64,000 nucleotides of DNA from NCBI RefSeq assembly GCF_022682495.2, contig NW_026527299.1, positions 18,932 through 82,931 of the forward strand, read 5' to 3'. The stretch comes from Desmodus rotundus (taxonomy: Eukaryota; Chordata; Mammalia; Chiroptera; Phyllostomidae). Below the pieces are notes generated by a model that searched no databases, was not told where the DNA came from, and worked only from the letters and a program-made list of their open reading frames with translations. Shown here piece after piece: positions 19,962 through 33,755 of this stretch (position 1 is its first letter; each line of letters starts with the position of its first letter). The translations under genes and the position numbers were made by a program.

Positions 19962-21933
19962 CCCCCTGTTCTTCCATCCGTAAAGGGGTCCCCCTTTACG
20001 GATGGAAGAACAGGGGGGAGGCGCCCAGGAGATGGCTTTTGTCCGAGCCGCGGCTGGGTGGTTTTCGGGCCAAGAGGCGGGGCCGCGCAGGCGCAAGCAG
20101 GCCCCCCCACCACAAGCATCCCTCCGGGCAACGTGCCCCCCCCGCCCCGCCTTGAGATATCAGGCCAGGTTCACAGGGTCCCTGGGCTGGTGTCAGAGTT
20201 AACGGATGCCCTCCCTGCCACCCAGAGGACCGTGCGTTTTCCCGTGGACCACACTTCCCAGCAGCCCTCCCACCCCCGCAGAGGCAGAGTGCCAGGGAAG
20301 AACTAGGGGCCTGGGGCCGGCAAGAGGGGCCGGCCACGGTTCCGCGCCAGGTGGAGCGGGTCCCGGCCGGCGGGCGGGCGGGCGGGCGGGCGGGACCCTC
20401 GTCCACGGACCGGTTCTCCCGAGGGGAGTCTGGCCTGTGCCCCGCCTGGGAGGCTAACAGCCTAGCTTCGCCTGCAACGCCCCCACCCTGCCGCAAGGCG
20501 GCAGACTTGGACCCAGCCGCTTCAACCCTCCAGTCCCTGCTGAACCACCCAAAAATGGAGTGTGACCGCTGCGACCTCAGTCCCCCAGAGCTCGAACCCC
20601 CACCTCTGTGAGGGAATGGGCGGCCTCCTGTCCTTGGCGTCCGCAACAGGCATTCACCTGCGGTGAACCTGGGCCTCGGGCGAGCAGGGCCAGGCCCCAT
20701 GGTAGGAGCCCCGGGGGAGGCAATGGCAGCCTCTGCGGCCAGGCCTCGGGCTCTCCCCGGGGCTCTCTCGGGGCACGGGCACCCTCTCTCGCCTAGAGAG
20801 TGCCCACGCCGTCCCTTGACCCCCGCGAGACACCTGCTTCCCGTGATAAGAGGCCCCCTGCCTCCATGGAGCTTGGAACTCTGGGGCCGGGCTGCGGGTC
20901 ACTGGGCTAAGTGGCTGGAAACGCGCAGACCCCTCCGTCCCGACCGCCCCACTGCGAAGATCCCCCTGTTCTTCCATCCGTAAGGGGGTCGCCCCTTACG
21001 GATGGAAGAACAGGGGGGAGGCCCCCAGGAGATGGCATTTGGCAGAGCCGCAGCTGGCCCGTTTCGGGCCAAGACGCGGGACCCGGCAGGTAGAGGGCAG
21101 GCAGCCCCACCAGGAGCCTCCCTCGGGGCAACGGGCCCCACCCTGGACATATCAGGCCTGCTTCACAGGGTCCCTGGGGTCCTGTCCGTGGAACTGGAAG
21201 CTCTCCCCGCCACCCAGAGGTCCGTTCCTTTTCCCGTGGACCACACTTGCCAGCGCGTCTCCCACCCCGGCAGAGGCAGAGTGCCAGGGAAGAACTAGGG
21301 ACCCGGGGCCTGGATGAGGTGCGCGCCCGGGTTCCGCGCCTGGTGGGCAGGGGCCCGGGCGGGCCGGACCCACGCCCAGGGACCCCGTCTCCCGGGGGGC
21401 CTCGGGCCTGAGACCTGCCTGGGGGGCTAAGAGTCTTTCTTGGCTCCGAAGGCCCCACCCTGCCCCGAGGCGGCAAACGTGCACCGAGACGCATCTACTC
21501 TCTAAAGTCTGGGCTGGACTTCCAGAGAAGGGACTGTGTCCGCTGGGACCCGGGTCCCACAGAGCTCGAACCCCCCTCCCCGTGAAGGCATCCGCGGCCT
21601 GCTGTCCTTGGTGTCCGCAAAAGGCATTCACCTGCGGAGAACCTGGGCCCAGGTGAGCGGGACCAGGCCCCACGGCAGGAGCCTAGGGAGGCCACCGGAG
21701 CCACGGGGGCCAGGGCTGGGCATTTTCCCGGGTGCTCTCTCGGGTCCCGGGCGCCCTCTCCCGCCCGGGGAGTGCCCACGCCGTCCCTTGACCCCCGCAG
21801 GACGCCTGCATCCCGCCATAAGCGGCCCACCTCCTCCATGGAGCACGGACACGGGGGGCCGGGGTGCGAGCAACTGGCCTACGTGGCGGCAAACCCGCAG
21901 ACCCCTCCGTCCTGTCCCCGCCACTGCGAAGAT
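19962..21933. repeat. HOR unit 11 (1,972 bp)
   Basis: It has 8 C, six CGGG, GGGGAGTC, AGTCCCTG, AACGTGC, CT and no 'AC', the same marker set as units 29 and 17. A CpG transition gives CCTGTCCCC at 21913. B palindrome at 20962. Confidence 0.94.
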
Positions 21934-23902
21934 CCCCCTGTTCTTCCATCCGTAAAGGGGTCCCCCTTTACGGATGGAAGAACAGGGGGGAGGCGCCCAG
22001 GAGATGGCTTTTGTCCGAGCCGCGGCTGGGTGGATTTCGGGCCAAGAGGCGGGGCCGCGCAGGCGCAAGCAGGCCCCCCCACCACAAGCATCCCTCCGGG
22101 CAACGTGCCCCCCCCCGCCCCGCCTTGAGATATCAGGCCAGGTTCACAGGGTCCCTGGGCTGGTGTCAGAGTTAACGGATGCCCTCCCTGCCACCCAGAG
22201 GACCGTGCGTTTTCCCGTGGACCACACTTCCCAGCAGCCCTCCCACCCCCGCAGAGGCAGAGTGCCAGGGAAGAACTAGGGGCCTGGGGCCGGCAAGAGG
22301 GGCCGGCCACGGTTCCGCGCCAGGTGGAGCGGGTCCCGGCCGGCGGGCGGGCGGGCGGGCGGGACCCTCGTCCACGGACCGGTTCTCCCGAGGGGAGTCT
22401 GGCCTGTGCCCCGCCTGGGAGGCTAACAGCCTAGCTTCGCCTGCAACGCCCCCACCCTGCCGCAAGGCGGCAGACTTGGACCCAGCCGCTTCAACCCTCC
22501 AGTCTCTGCTGAACCACCCAAAAATGGAGTGTGACCGCTGCGACCTCAGTCCCCCAGAGCTCGAACCCCCACCTCTGTGAGGGAATGGGCGGCCTCCTGT
22601 CCTTGGCGTCCGCAACAGGCATTCACCTGCGGTGAACCTGGGCCTCGGGCGAGCAGGGCCAGGCCCCATGGTAGGAGCCCCGGGGGAGGCAATGGCAGCC
22701 TCTGCGGCCAGGCCTCGGGCTCTCCCCGGGGCTCTCTCGGGGCACGGGCACCCTCTCTCGCCTAGAGAGTGCCCACGCCGTCCCTTGACCCCCGCGAGAC
22801 ACCTGCTTCCCGTGATAAGAGGCCCCCTGCCTCCATGGAGCTTGGAACTCTGGGGCCGGGCTGCGGGTCACTGGGCTAAGTGGCTGGAAACGCGCAGACC
22901 CCTCCGTCCCGACCGCCCCACTGCGAAGATCCCCCTGTTCTTCCATCCGTAAGGGGGTCGCCCCTTACGGATGGAAGAACAGGGGGGAGGCCCCCAGGAG
23001 ATGGCATTTGGCAGAGCCGCAGCTGGCCCGTTTCGGGCCAAGACGCGGGACCCGGCAGGTAGAGGGCAGGCAGCCCCACCAGGAGCCTCCCTCGGGGCAA
23101 CGGGCCCCACCCTGGACATATCAGGCCTGCTTCACAGGGTCCCTGGGGTCCTGTCCGTGGAACTGGAAGCTCTCCCCGCCACCCAGAGGTCCGTTCCTTT
23201 TCCCGTGGACCACACTTGCCAGCGCGTCTCCCACCCCGGCAGAGGCAGAGTGCCAGGGAAGAACTAGGGACCCGGGGCCTGGATGAGGTGCGCGCCCGGG
23301 TTCCGCGCCTGGTGGGCAGGGGCCCGGGCGGGCCGGACCCACGCCCAGGGACCCCGTCTCCCGGGGGGCCTCGGGCCTGAGACCTGCCTGGGGGGCTAAG
23401 AGTCTTTCTTGGCTCCGAAGGCCCCACCCTGCCCCGAGGCGGCAAACGTGCACCGAGACGCATCTACTCTCTAAAGTCTGGGCTGGACTTCCAGAGAAGG
23501 GACTGTGTCCGCTGGGACCCGGGTCCCACAGAGCTCGAACCCCCCTCCCCGTGAAGGCATCCGCGGCCTGTGGTCCTTGGTGTCCGCAAAAGGCATTCAC
23601 CTGCGGAGAACCTGGGCCCAGGTGAGCGGGACCAGGCCCCACGGCAGGAGCCTAGGGAGGCCACCGGAGCCACGGGGGCCAGGGCTGGGCATTTTCCCGG
23701 GTGCTCTCTCGGGTCCCGGGCGCCCTCTCCCGCCCGGGGAGTGCCCACGCCGTCCCTTGACCCCCGCAGGACGCCTGCATCCCGCCATAAGCGGCCCACC
23801 TCCTCCATGGAGCACGGACACGGGGGGCCGGGGTGCGAGCAACTGGCCTACGTGGCGGCAAACCCGCAGACCCCTCCGTCCCGTCCCCGCCACTGCGAAG
23901 AT
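21934..23902. repeat. HOR unit 12 (1,969 bp)
   Basis: It has 9 C, five CGGG, GGGGAGTC, AGTCTCTG, TG and no 'AC'. GTGGATTTCGG near 22035 is private. It starts the block whose marker order is repeated nine units later, at 39666. B palindrome at 22931. Confidence 0.94.
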
Positions 23903-25870
23903 CCCCCTGTTCTTCCATCCGTAAAGGGGTCCCCCTTTACGGATGGAAGAACAGGGGGGAGGCGCCCAGGAGATGGCTTTTGTCCGAGCCGCGGCTGGGT
24001 GGTTTTCGGGCCAAGAGGCGGGGCCGCGCAGGCGCAAGCAGGCCCCCCCACCACAAGCATCCCTCCGGGCAACGTGCCCCCCCCGCCCCGCCTTGAGATA
24101 TCAGGCCAGGTTCACAGGGTCCCTGGGCTGGTGTCAGAGTTAACGGATGCCCTCCCTGCCACCCAGAGGACCGTGCGTTTTCCCGTGGACCACACTTCCC
24201 AGCAGCCCTCCCACCCCCGCAGAGGCAGAGTGCCAGGGAAGAACTAGGGGCCTGGGGCCGGCAAGAGGGGCCGGCCACGGTTCCGCGCCAGGTGGAGCGG
24301 GTCCCGGCCGGCGGGCGGGCGGGCGGGCGGGACCGTCGTCCACGGACCGGTTCTCCCGAGGGGAGTCTGGCCTGTGCCCCGCCTGGGAGGCTAACAGCCT
24401 AGCTTCGCCTGCAACGCCCCCACCCTGCCGCAAGGCGGCAGACTTGGACCCAGCCGCTTCAACCCTCCAGTCTCTGCTGAACCACCCAAAAATGGAGTGT
24501 GACCGCTGCGACCTCAGTCCCCCAGAGCTCGAACCCCCACCTCTGTGAGGGAATGGGCGGCCTCCTGTCCTTGGCGTCCGCAACAGGCATTCACCTGCGG
24601 TGAACCTGGGCCTCGGGCGAGCAGGGCCAGGCCCCATGGTAGGAGCCCCGGGGGAGGCAATGGCAGCCTCTGCGGCCAGGCCTCGGGCTCTCCCCGGGGC
24701 TCTCTCGGGGCACGGGCACCCTCTCTCGCCTAGAGAGTGCCCACGCCGTCCCTTGACCCCCGCGAGACACCTGCTTCCCGTGATAAGAGGCCCCCTGCCT
24801 CCATGGAGCTTGGAACTCTGGGGCCGGGCTGCGGGTCACTGGGCTAAGTGGCTGGAAACGCGCAGACCCCTCCGTCCCGACCGCCCCACTGCGAAGATCC
24901 CCCTGTTCTTCCATCCGTAAGGGGGTCGCCCCTTACGGATGGAAGAACAGGGGGGAGGCCCCCAGGAGATGGCATTTGGCAGAGCCGCAGCTGGCCCGTT
25001 TCGGGCCAAGACGCGGGACCCGGCAGGTAGAGGGCAGGCAGCCCCACCAGGAGCCTCCCTCGGGGCAACGGGCCCCACCCTGGACATATCAGGCCTGCTT
25101 CACAGGGTCCCTGGGGTCCTGTCCGTGGAACTGGAAGCTCTCCCCGCCACCCAGAGGTCCGTTCCTTTTCCCGTGGACCACACTTGCCAGCGCGTCTCCC
25201 ACCCCGGCAGAGGCAGAGTGCCAGGGAAGAACTAGGGACCCGGGGCCTGGATGAGGTGCGCGCCCGGGTTCCGCGCCTGGTGGGCAGGGGCCCGGGCGGG
25301 CCGGACCCACGCCCAGGGACCCCGTCTCCCGGGGGGCCTCGGGCCTGAGACCTGCCTGGGGGGCTAAGAGTCTTTCTTGGCTCCGAAGGCCCCACCCTGC
25401 CCCGAGGCGGCAAACGTGCACCGAGACGCATCTACTCTCTAAAGTCTGGGCTGGACTTCCAGAGAAGGGACTGTGTCCGCTGGGACCCGGGTCCCACAGA
25501 GCTCGAACCCCCCTCCCCGTGAAGGCATCCGCGGCCTGTGGTCCTTGGTGTCCGCAAAAGGCATTCACCTGCGGAGAACCTGGGCCCAGGTGAGCGGGAC
25601 CAGGCCCCACGGCAGGAGCCTAGGGAGGCCACCGGAGCCACGGGGGCCAGGGCTGGGCATTTTCCCGGGTGCTCTCTCGGGTCCCGGGCGCCCTCTCCCG
25701 CCCGGGGAGTGCCCACGCCGTCCCTTGACCCCCGCAGGACGCCTGCATCCCGCCATAAGCGGCCCACCTCCTCCATGGAGCACGGACACGGGGGGCCGGG
25801 GTGCGAGCAACTGGCCTACGTGGCGGCAAACCCGCAGACCCCTCCGTCCCGTCCCCGCCACTGCGAAGAT
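23903..25870. repeat. HOR unit 13 (1,968 bp)
   Basis: It has 8 C, five CGGG, GGGGAGTC, AGTCTCTG, TG and no 'AC'. GACCGTCGTCC just after the CGGG tract (near 24333) is shared with units 14 and 21 only. B palindrome at 24899. Confidence 0.94.
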
Positions 25871-27839
25871 CCCCCTGTTCTTCCATCCGTAAAGGGGTCC
25901 CCCTTTACGGATGGAAGAACAGGGGGGAGGCGCCCAGGAGATGGCTTTTGTCCGAGCCGCGGCTGGGTGGTTTTCGGGCCAAGAGGCGGGGCCGCGCAGG
26001 CGCAAGCAGGCCCCCCCACCACAAGCATCCCTCCGGGCAACGTGCCCCCCCCCGCCCCGCCTTGAGATATCAGGCCAGGTTCACAGGGTCCCTGGGCTGG
26101 TGTCAGAGTTAACGGATGCCCTCCCTGCCACCCAGAGGACCGTGCGTTTTCCCGTGGACCACACTTCCCAGCAGCCCTCCCACCCCCGCAGAGGCAGAGT
26201 GCCAGGGAAGAACTAGGGGCCTGGGGCCGGCAAGAGGGGCCGGCCACGGTTCCGCGCCAGGTGGAGCGGGTCCCGGCCGGCGGGCGGGCGGGCGGGCGGG
26301 ACCGTCGTCCACGGACCGGTTCTCCCGAGGGGAGTCTGGCCTGTGCCCCGCCTGGGAGGCTAACAGCCTAGCTTCGCCTGCAACGCCCCCACCCTGCCGC
26401 AAGGCGGCAGACTTGGACCCAGCCGCTTCAACCCTCCAGTCTCTGCTGAACCACCCAAAAATGGAGTGTGACCGCTGCGACCTCAGTCCCCCAGAGCTCG
26501 AACCCCCACCTCTGTGAGGGAATGGGCGGCCTCCTGTCCTTGGCGTCCGCAACAGGCATTCACCTGCGGTGAACCTGGGCCTCGGGCGAGCAGGGCCAGG
26601 CCCCATGGTAGGAGCCCCGGGGGAGGCAATGGCAGCCTCTGCGGCCAGGCCTCGGGCTCTCCCCGGGGCTCTCTCGGGGCACGGGCACCCTCTCTCGCCT
26701 AGAGAGTGCCCACGCCGTCCCTTGACCCCCGCGAGACACCTGCTTCCCGTGATAAGAGGCCCCCTGCCTCCATGGAGCTTGGAACTCTGGGGCCGGGCTG
26801 CGGGTCACTGGGCTAAGTGGCTGGAAACGCGCAGACCCCTCCGTCCCGACCGCCCCACTGCGAAGATCCCCCTGTTCTTCCATCCGTAAGGGGGTCGCCC
26901 CTTACGGATGGAAGAACAGGGGGGAGGCCCCCAGGAGATGGCATTTGGCAGAGCCGCAGCTGGCCCGTTTCGGGCCAAGACGCGGGACCCGGCAGGTAGA
27001 GGGCAGGCAGCCCCACCAGGAGCCTCCCTCGGGGCAACGGGCCCCACCCTGGACATATCAGGCCTGCTTCACAGGGTCCCTGGGGTCCTGTCCGTGGAAC
27101 TGGAAGCTCTCCCCGCCACCCAGAGGTCCGTTCCTTTTCCCGTGGACCACACTTGCCAGCGCGTCTCCCACCCCGGCAGAGGCAGAGTGCCAGGGAAGAA
27201 CTAGGGACCCGGGGCCTGGATGAGGTGCGCGCCCGGGTTCCGCGCCTGGTGGGCAGGGGCCCGGGCGGGCCGGACCCACGCCCAGGGACCCCGTCTCCCG
27301 GGGGGCCTCGGGCCTGAGACCTGCCTGGGGGGCTAAGAGTCTTTCTTGGCTCCGAAGGCCCCACCCTGCCCCGAGGCGGCAAACGTGCACCGAGACGCAT
27401 CTACTCTCTAAAGTCTGGGCTGGACTTCCAGAGAAGGGACTGTGTCCGCTGGGACCCGGGTCCCACAGAGCTCGAACCCCCCTCCCCGTGAAGGCATCCG
27501 CGGCCTGTGGTCCTTGGTGTCCGCAAAAGGCATTCACCTGCGGAGAACCTGGGCCCAGGTGAGCGGGACCAGGCCCCACGGCAGGAGCCTAGGGAGGCCA
27601 CCGGAGCCACGGGGGCCAGGGCTGGGCATTTTCCCGGGTGCTCTCTCGGGTCCCGGGCGCCCTCTCCCGCCCGGGGAGTGCCCACGCCGTCCCTTGACCC
27701 CCGCAGGACGCCTGCATCCCGCCATAAGCGGCCCACCTCCTCCATGGAGCACGGACACGGGGGGCCGGGGTGCGAGCAACTGGCCTACGTGGCGGCAAAC
27801 CCGCAGACCCCTCCGTCCCGTCCCCGCCACTGCGAAGAT
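25871..27839. repeat. HOR unit 14 (1,969 bp)
   Basis: It has 9 C, five CGGG with GACCGTCG after the tract, GGGGAGTC, AGTCTCTG, TG and no 'AC'. Unit 21 has the same markers. B palindrome at 26868. Confidence 0.94.
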
Positions 27840-29809
27840 CCCCCTGTTCTTCCATCCGTAAAGGGGTCCCCCTTTACGGATGGAAGAACAGGGGGGAGGC
27901 GCCCAGGAGATGGCTTTTGTCCGAGCCGCGGCTGGGTGGTTTTCGGGCCAAGAGGCGGGGCCGCGCAGGCGCAAGCAGGCCCCCCCACCACAAGCATCCC
28001 TCCGGGCAACGTGCCCCCCCCGCCCCGCCTTGAGATATCAGGCCAGGTTCACAGGGTCCCTGGGCTGGTGTCAGAGTTAACGGATGCCCTCCCTGCCACC
28101 CAGAGGACCGTGCGTTTTCCCGTGGACCACACTTCCCAGCAGCCCTCCCACCCCCGCAGAGGCAGAGTGCCAGGGAAGAACTAGGGGCCTGGGGCCGGCA
28201 AGAGGGGCCGGCCACGGTTCCGCGCCAGGTGGAGCGGGTCCCGGCCGGCGGGCGGGCGGGCGGGCGGGACCCTCGTCCACGGACCGGTTCTCCCGAGGGG
28301 AGTCTGGCCTGTGCCCCGCCTGGGAGGCTAACAGCCTAGCTTCGCCTGCAACGCCCCCACCCTGCCGCAAGGCGGCAGACTTGGACCCAGCCGCTTCAAC
28401 CCTCCAGTCTCTGCTGAACCACCCAAAAATGGAGTGTGACCGCTGCGACCTCAGTCCCCCAGAGCTCGAACCCCCACCTCTGTGAGGGAATGGGCGGCCT
28501 CCTGTCCTTGGCGTCCGCAACAGGCATTCACCTGCGGTGAACCTGGGCCTCGGGCGAGCAGGGCCAGGCCCCATGGTAGGAGCCCCGGGGGAGGCAATGG
28601 CAGCCTCTGCGGCCAGGCCTCGGGCTCTCCCCGGGGCTCTCTCGGGGCACGGGCACCCTCTCTCGCCTAGAGAGTGCCCACGCCGTCCCTTGACCCCCGC
28701 GAGACACCTGCTTCCCGTGATAAGAGGCCCCCTGCCTCCATGGAGCTTGGAACTCTGGGGCCGGGCTGCGGGTCACTGGGCTAAGTGGCTGGAAACGCGC
28801 AGACCCCTCCGTCCCGACCGCCCCACTGCGAAGATCCCCCTGTTCTTCCATCCGTAAGGGGGTCGCCCCTTACGGATGGAAGAACAGGGGGGAGGCCCCC
28901 AGGAGATGGCATTTGGCAGAGCCGCAGCTGGCCCGTTTCGGGCCAAGACGCGGGACCCGGCAGGTAGAGGGCAGGCAGCCCCACCAGGAGCCTCCCTCGG
29001 GGCAACGGGCCCCACCCTGGACATATCAGGCCTGCTTCACAGGGTCCCTGGGGTCCTGTCCGTGGAACTGGAAGCTCTCCCCGCCACCCAGAGGTCCGTT
29101 CCTTTTCCCGTGGACCACACTTGCCAGCGCGTCTCCCACCCCGGCAGAGGCAGAGTGCCAGGGAAGAACTAGGGACCCGGGGCCTGGATGAGGTGCGCGC
29201 CCGGGTTCCGCGCCTGGTGGGCAGGGGCCCGGGCGGGCCGGACCCACGCCCAGGGACCCCGTCTCCCGGGGGGCCTCGGGCCTGAGACCTGCCTGGGGGG
29301 CTAAGAGTCTTTCTTGGCTCCGAAGGCCCCACCCTGCCCCGAGGCGGCAAACGTGCACCGAGACGCATCTACTCTCTAAAGTCTGGGCTGGACTTCCAGA
29401 GAAGGGACTGTGTCCGCTGGGACCCGGGTCCCACAGAGCTCGAACCCCCCTCCCCGTGAAGGCATCCGCGGCCTGTGGTCCTTGGTGTCCGCAAAAGGCA
29501 TTCACCTGCGGAGAACCTGGGCCCAGGTGAGCGGGACCAGGCCCCACGGCAGGAGCACCTAGGGAGGCCACCGGAGCCACGGGGGCCAGGGCTGGGCATT
29601 TTCCCGGGTGCTCTCTCGGGTCCCGGGCGCCCTCTCCCGCCCGGGGAGTGCCCACGCCGTCCCTTGACCCCCGCAGGACGCCTGCATCCCGCCATAAGCG
29701 GCCCACCTCCTCCATGGAGCACGGACACGGGGGGCCGGGGTGCGAGCAACTGGCCTACGTGGCGGCAAACCCGCAGACCCCTCCGTCCCGTCCCCGCCAC
29801 TGCGAAGAT
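27840..29809. repeat. HOR unit 15 (1,970 bp)
   Basis: It has 8 C, five CGGG, GGGGAGTC, AGTCTCTG, TG and 'AC'. It matches unit 24 in every marker, at an offset of 17,725 bp. B palindrome at 28836. Confidence 0.94.
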
Positions 29810-31783
29810 CCCCCTGTTCTTCCATCCGTAAAGGGGTCCCCCTTTACGGATGGAAGAACAGGGGGGAGGCGCCCAGGAGATGGCTTTTGTCCGAGCCGCG
29901 GCTGGGTGGTTTTCGGGCCAAGAGGCGGGGCCGCGCAGGCGCAAGCAGGCCCCCCCACCACAAGCATCCCTCCGGGCAACGTGCCCCCCCCGCCCCGCCT
30001 TGAGATATCAGGCCAGGTTCACAGGGTCCCTGGGCTGGTGTCAGAGTTAACGGATGCCCTCCCTGCCACCCAGAGGACCGTGCGTTTTCCCGTGGACCAC
30101 ACTTCCCAGCAGCCCTCCCACCCCCGCAGAGGCAGAGTGCCAGGGAAGAACTAGGGGCCTGGGGCCGGCAAGAGGGGCCGGCCACGGTTCCGCGCCAGGT
30201 GGAGCGGGTCCCGGCCGGCGGGCGGGCGGGCGGGCGGGCGGGACCCTCGTCCACGGACCGGTTCTCCCGAGGGGCGTCTGGCCTGTGCCCCGCCTGGGAG
30301 GCTAACAGCCTAGCTTCGCCTGCAACGCCCCCACCCTGCCGCAAGGCGGCAGACTTGGACCCAGCCGCTTCAACCCTCCAGTCCCTGCTGAACCACCCAA
30401 AAATGGAGTGTGACCGCTGCGACCTCAGTCCCCCAGAGCTCGAACCCCCACCTCTGTGAGGGAATGGGCGGCCTCCTGTCCTTGGCGTCCGCAACAGGCA
30501 TTCACCTGCGGTGAACCTGGGCCTCGGGCGAGCAGGGCCAGGCCCCATGGTAGGAGCCCCGGGGGAGGCAATGGCAGCCTCTGCGGCCAGGCCTCGGGCT
30601 CTCCCCGGGGCTCTCTCGGGGCACGGGCACCCTCTCTCGCCTAGAGAGTGCCCACGCCGTCCCTTGACCCCCGCGAGACACCTGCTTCCCGTGATAAGAG
30701 GCCCCCTGCCTCCATGGAGCTTGGAACTCTGGGGCCGGGCTGCGGGTCACTGGGCTAAGTGGCTGGAAACGCGCAGACCCCTCCGTCCCGACCGCCCCAC
30801 TGCGAAGATCCCCCTGTTCTTCCATCCGTAAGGGGGTCGCCCCTTACGGATGGAAGAACAGGGGGGAGGCCCCCAGGAGATGGCATTTGGCAGAGCCGCA
30901 GCTGGCCCGTTTCGGGCCAAGACGCGGGACCCGGCAGGTAGAGGGCAGGCAGCCCCACCAGGAGCCTCCCTCGGGGCAACGGGCCCCACCCTGGACATAT
31001 CAGGCCTGCTTCACAGGGTCCCTGGGGTCCTGTCCGTGGAACTGGAAGCTCTCCCCGCCACCCAGAGGTCCGTTCCTTTTCCCGTGGACCACACTTGCCA
31101 GCGCGTCTCCCACCCCGGCAGAGGCAGAGTGCCAGGGAAGAACTAGGGACCCGGGGCCTGGATGAGGTGCGCGCCCGGGTTCCGCGCCTGGTGGGCAGGG
31201 GCCCGGGCGGGCCGGACCCACGCCCAGGGACCCCGTCTCCCGGGGGGCCTCGGGCCTGAGACCTGCCTGGGGGGCTAAGAGTCTTTCTTGGCTCCGAAGG
31301 CCCCACCCTGCCCCGAGGCGGCAAACGTGCACCGAGACGCATCTACTCTCTAAAGTCTGGGCTGGACTTCCAGAGAAGGGACTGTGTCCGCTGGGACCCG
31401 GGTCCCACAGAGCTCGAACCCCCCTCCCCGTGAAGGCATCCGCGGCCTGTGGTCCTTGGTGTCCGCAAAAGGCATTCACCTGCGGAGAACCTGGGCCCAG
31501 GTGAGCGGGACCAGGCCCCACGGCAGGAGCACCTAGGGAGGCCACCGGAGCCACGGGGGCCAGGGCTGGGCATTTTCCCGGGTGCTCTCTCGGGTCCCGG
31601 GCGCCCTCTCCCGCCCGGGGAGTGCCCACGCCGTCCCTTGACCCCCGCAGGACGCCTGCATCCCGCCATAAGCGGCCCACCTCCTCCATGGAGCACGGAC
31701 ACGGGGGGCCGGGGTGCGAGCAACTGGCCTACGTGGCGGCAAACCCGCAGACCCCTCCGTCCCGTCCCCGCCACTGCGAAGAT
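29810..31783. repeat. HOR unit 16 (1,974 bp)
   Basis: It has 8 C, six CGGG, GGGGCGTC, AGTCCCTG, AACGTGC, TG and 'AC'. It matches unit 25 in every marker, at an offset of 17,725 bp. B palindrome at 30810. Confidence 0.94.
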
Positions 31784-33755
31784 CCCCCTGTTCTTCCATC
31801 CGTAAAGGGGTCCCCCTTTACGGATGGAAGAACAGGGGGGAGGCGCCCAGGAGATGGCTTTTGTCCGAGCCGCGGCTGGGTGGTTTTCGGGCCAAGAGGC
31901 GGGGCCGCGCAGGCGCAAGCAGGCCCCCCCACCACAAGCATCCCTCCGGGCAACGTGCCCCCCCCGCCCCGCCTTGAGATATCAGGCCAGGTTCACAGGG
32001 TCCCTGGGCTGGTGTCAGAGTTAACGGATGCCCTCCCTGCCACCCAGAGGACCGTGCGTTTTCCCGTGGACCACACTTCCCAGCAGCCCTCCCACCCCCG
32101 CAGAGGCAGAGTGCCAGGGAAGAACTAGGGGCCTGGGGCCGGCAAGAGGGGCCGGCCACGGTTCCGCGCCAGGTGGAGCGGGTCCCGGCCGGCGGGCGGG
32201 CGGGCGGGCGGGCGGGACCCTCGTCCACGGACCGGTTCTCCCGAGGGGAGTCTGGCCTGTGCCCCGCCTGGGAGGCTAACAGCCTAGCTTCGCCTGCAAC
32301 GCCCCCACCCTGCCGCAAGGCGGCAGACTTGGACCCAGCCGCTTCAACCCTCCAGTCCCTGCTGAACCACCCAAAAATGGAGTGTGACCGCTGCGACCTC
32401 AGTCCCCCAGAGCTCGAACCCCCACCTCTGTGAGGGAATGGGCGGCCTCCTGTCCTTGGCGTCCGCAACAGGCATTCACCTGCGGTGAACCTGGGCCTCG
32501 GGCGAGCAGGGCCAGGCCCCATGGTAGGAGCCCCGGGGGAGGCAATGGCAGCCTCTGCGGCCAGGCCTCGGGCTCTCCCCGGGGCTCTCTCGGGGCACGG
32601 GCACCCTCTCTCGCCTAGAGAGTGCCCACGCCGTCCCTTGACCCCCGCGAGACACCTGCTTCCCGTGATAAGAGGCCCCCTGCCTCCATGGAGCTTGGAA
32701 CTCTGGGGCCGGGCTGCGGGTCACTGGGCTAAGTGGCTGGAAACGCGCAGACCCCTCCGTCCCGACCGCCCCACTGCGAAGATCCCCCTGTTCTTCCATC
32801 CGTAAGGGGGTCGCCCCTTACGGATGGAAGAACAGGGGGGAGGCCCCCAGGAGATGGCATTTGGCAGAGCCGCAGCTGGCCCGTTTCGGGCCAAGACGCG
32901 GGACCCGGCAGGTAGAGGGCAGGCAGCCCTACCAGGAGCCTCCCTCGGGGCAACGGGCCCCACCCTGGACATATCAGGCCTGCTTCACAGGGTCCCTGGG
33001 GTCCTGTCCGTGGAACTGGAAGCTCTCCCCGCCACCCAGAGGTCCGTTCCTTTTCCCGTGGACCACACTTGCCAGCGCGTCTCCCACCCCGGCAGAGGCA
33101 GAGTGCCAGGGAAGAACTAGGGACCCGGGGCCTGGATGAGGTGCGCGCCCGGGTTCCGCGCCTGGTGGGCAGGGGCCCGGGCGGGCCGGACCCACGCCCA
33201 GGGACCCCGTCTCCCGGGGGGCCTCGGGCCTGAGACCTGCCTGGGGGGCTAAGAGTCTTTCTTGGCTCCGAAGGCCCCACCCTGCCCCGAGGCGGCAAAC
33301 GTGCACCGAGACGCATCTACTCTCTAAAGTCTGGGCTGGACTTCCAGAGAAGGGACTGTGTCCGCTGGGACCCGGGTCCCACAGAGCTCGAACCCCCCTC
33401 CCCGTGAAGGCATCCGCGGCCTGCTGTCCTTGGTGTCCGCAAAAGGCATTCACCTGCGGAGAACCTGGGCCCAGGTGAGCGGGACCAGGCCCCACGGCAG
33501 GAGCCTAGGGAGGCCACCGGAGCCACGGGGGCCAGGGCTGGGCATTTTCCCGGGTGCTCTCTCGGGTCCCGGGCGCCCTCTCCCGCCCGGGGAGTGCCCA
33601 CGCCGTCCCTTGACCCCCGCAGGACGCCTGCATCCCGCCATAAGCGGCCCACCTCCTCCATGGAGCACGGACACGGGGGGCCGGGGTGCGAGCAACTGGC
33701 CTACGTGGCGGCAAACCCGCAGACCCCTCCGTCCCGTCCCCGCCACTGCGAAGAT
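31784..33755. repeat. HOR unit 17 (1,972 bp)
   Basis: It has 8 C, six CGGG, GGGGAGTC, AGTCCCTG, CT and no 'AC'. CAGCCCTACC near 32930 is shared only with units 26 and 27. B palindrome at 32784. Confidence 0.94.
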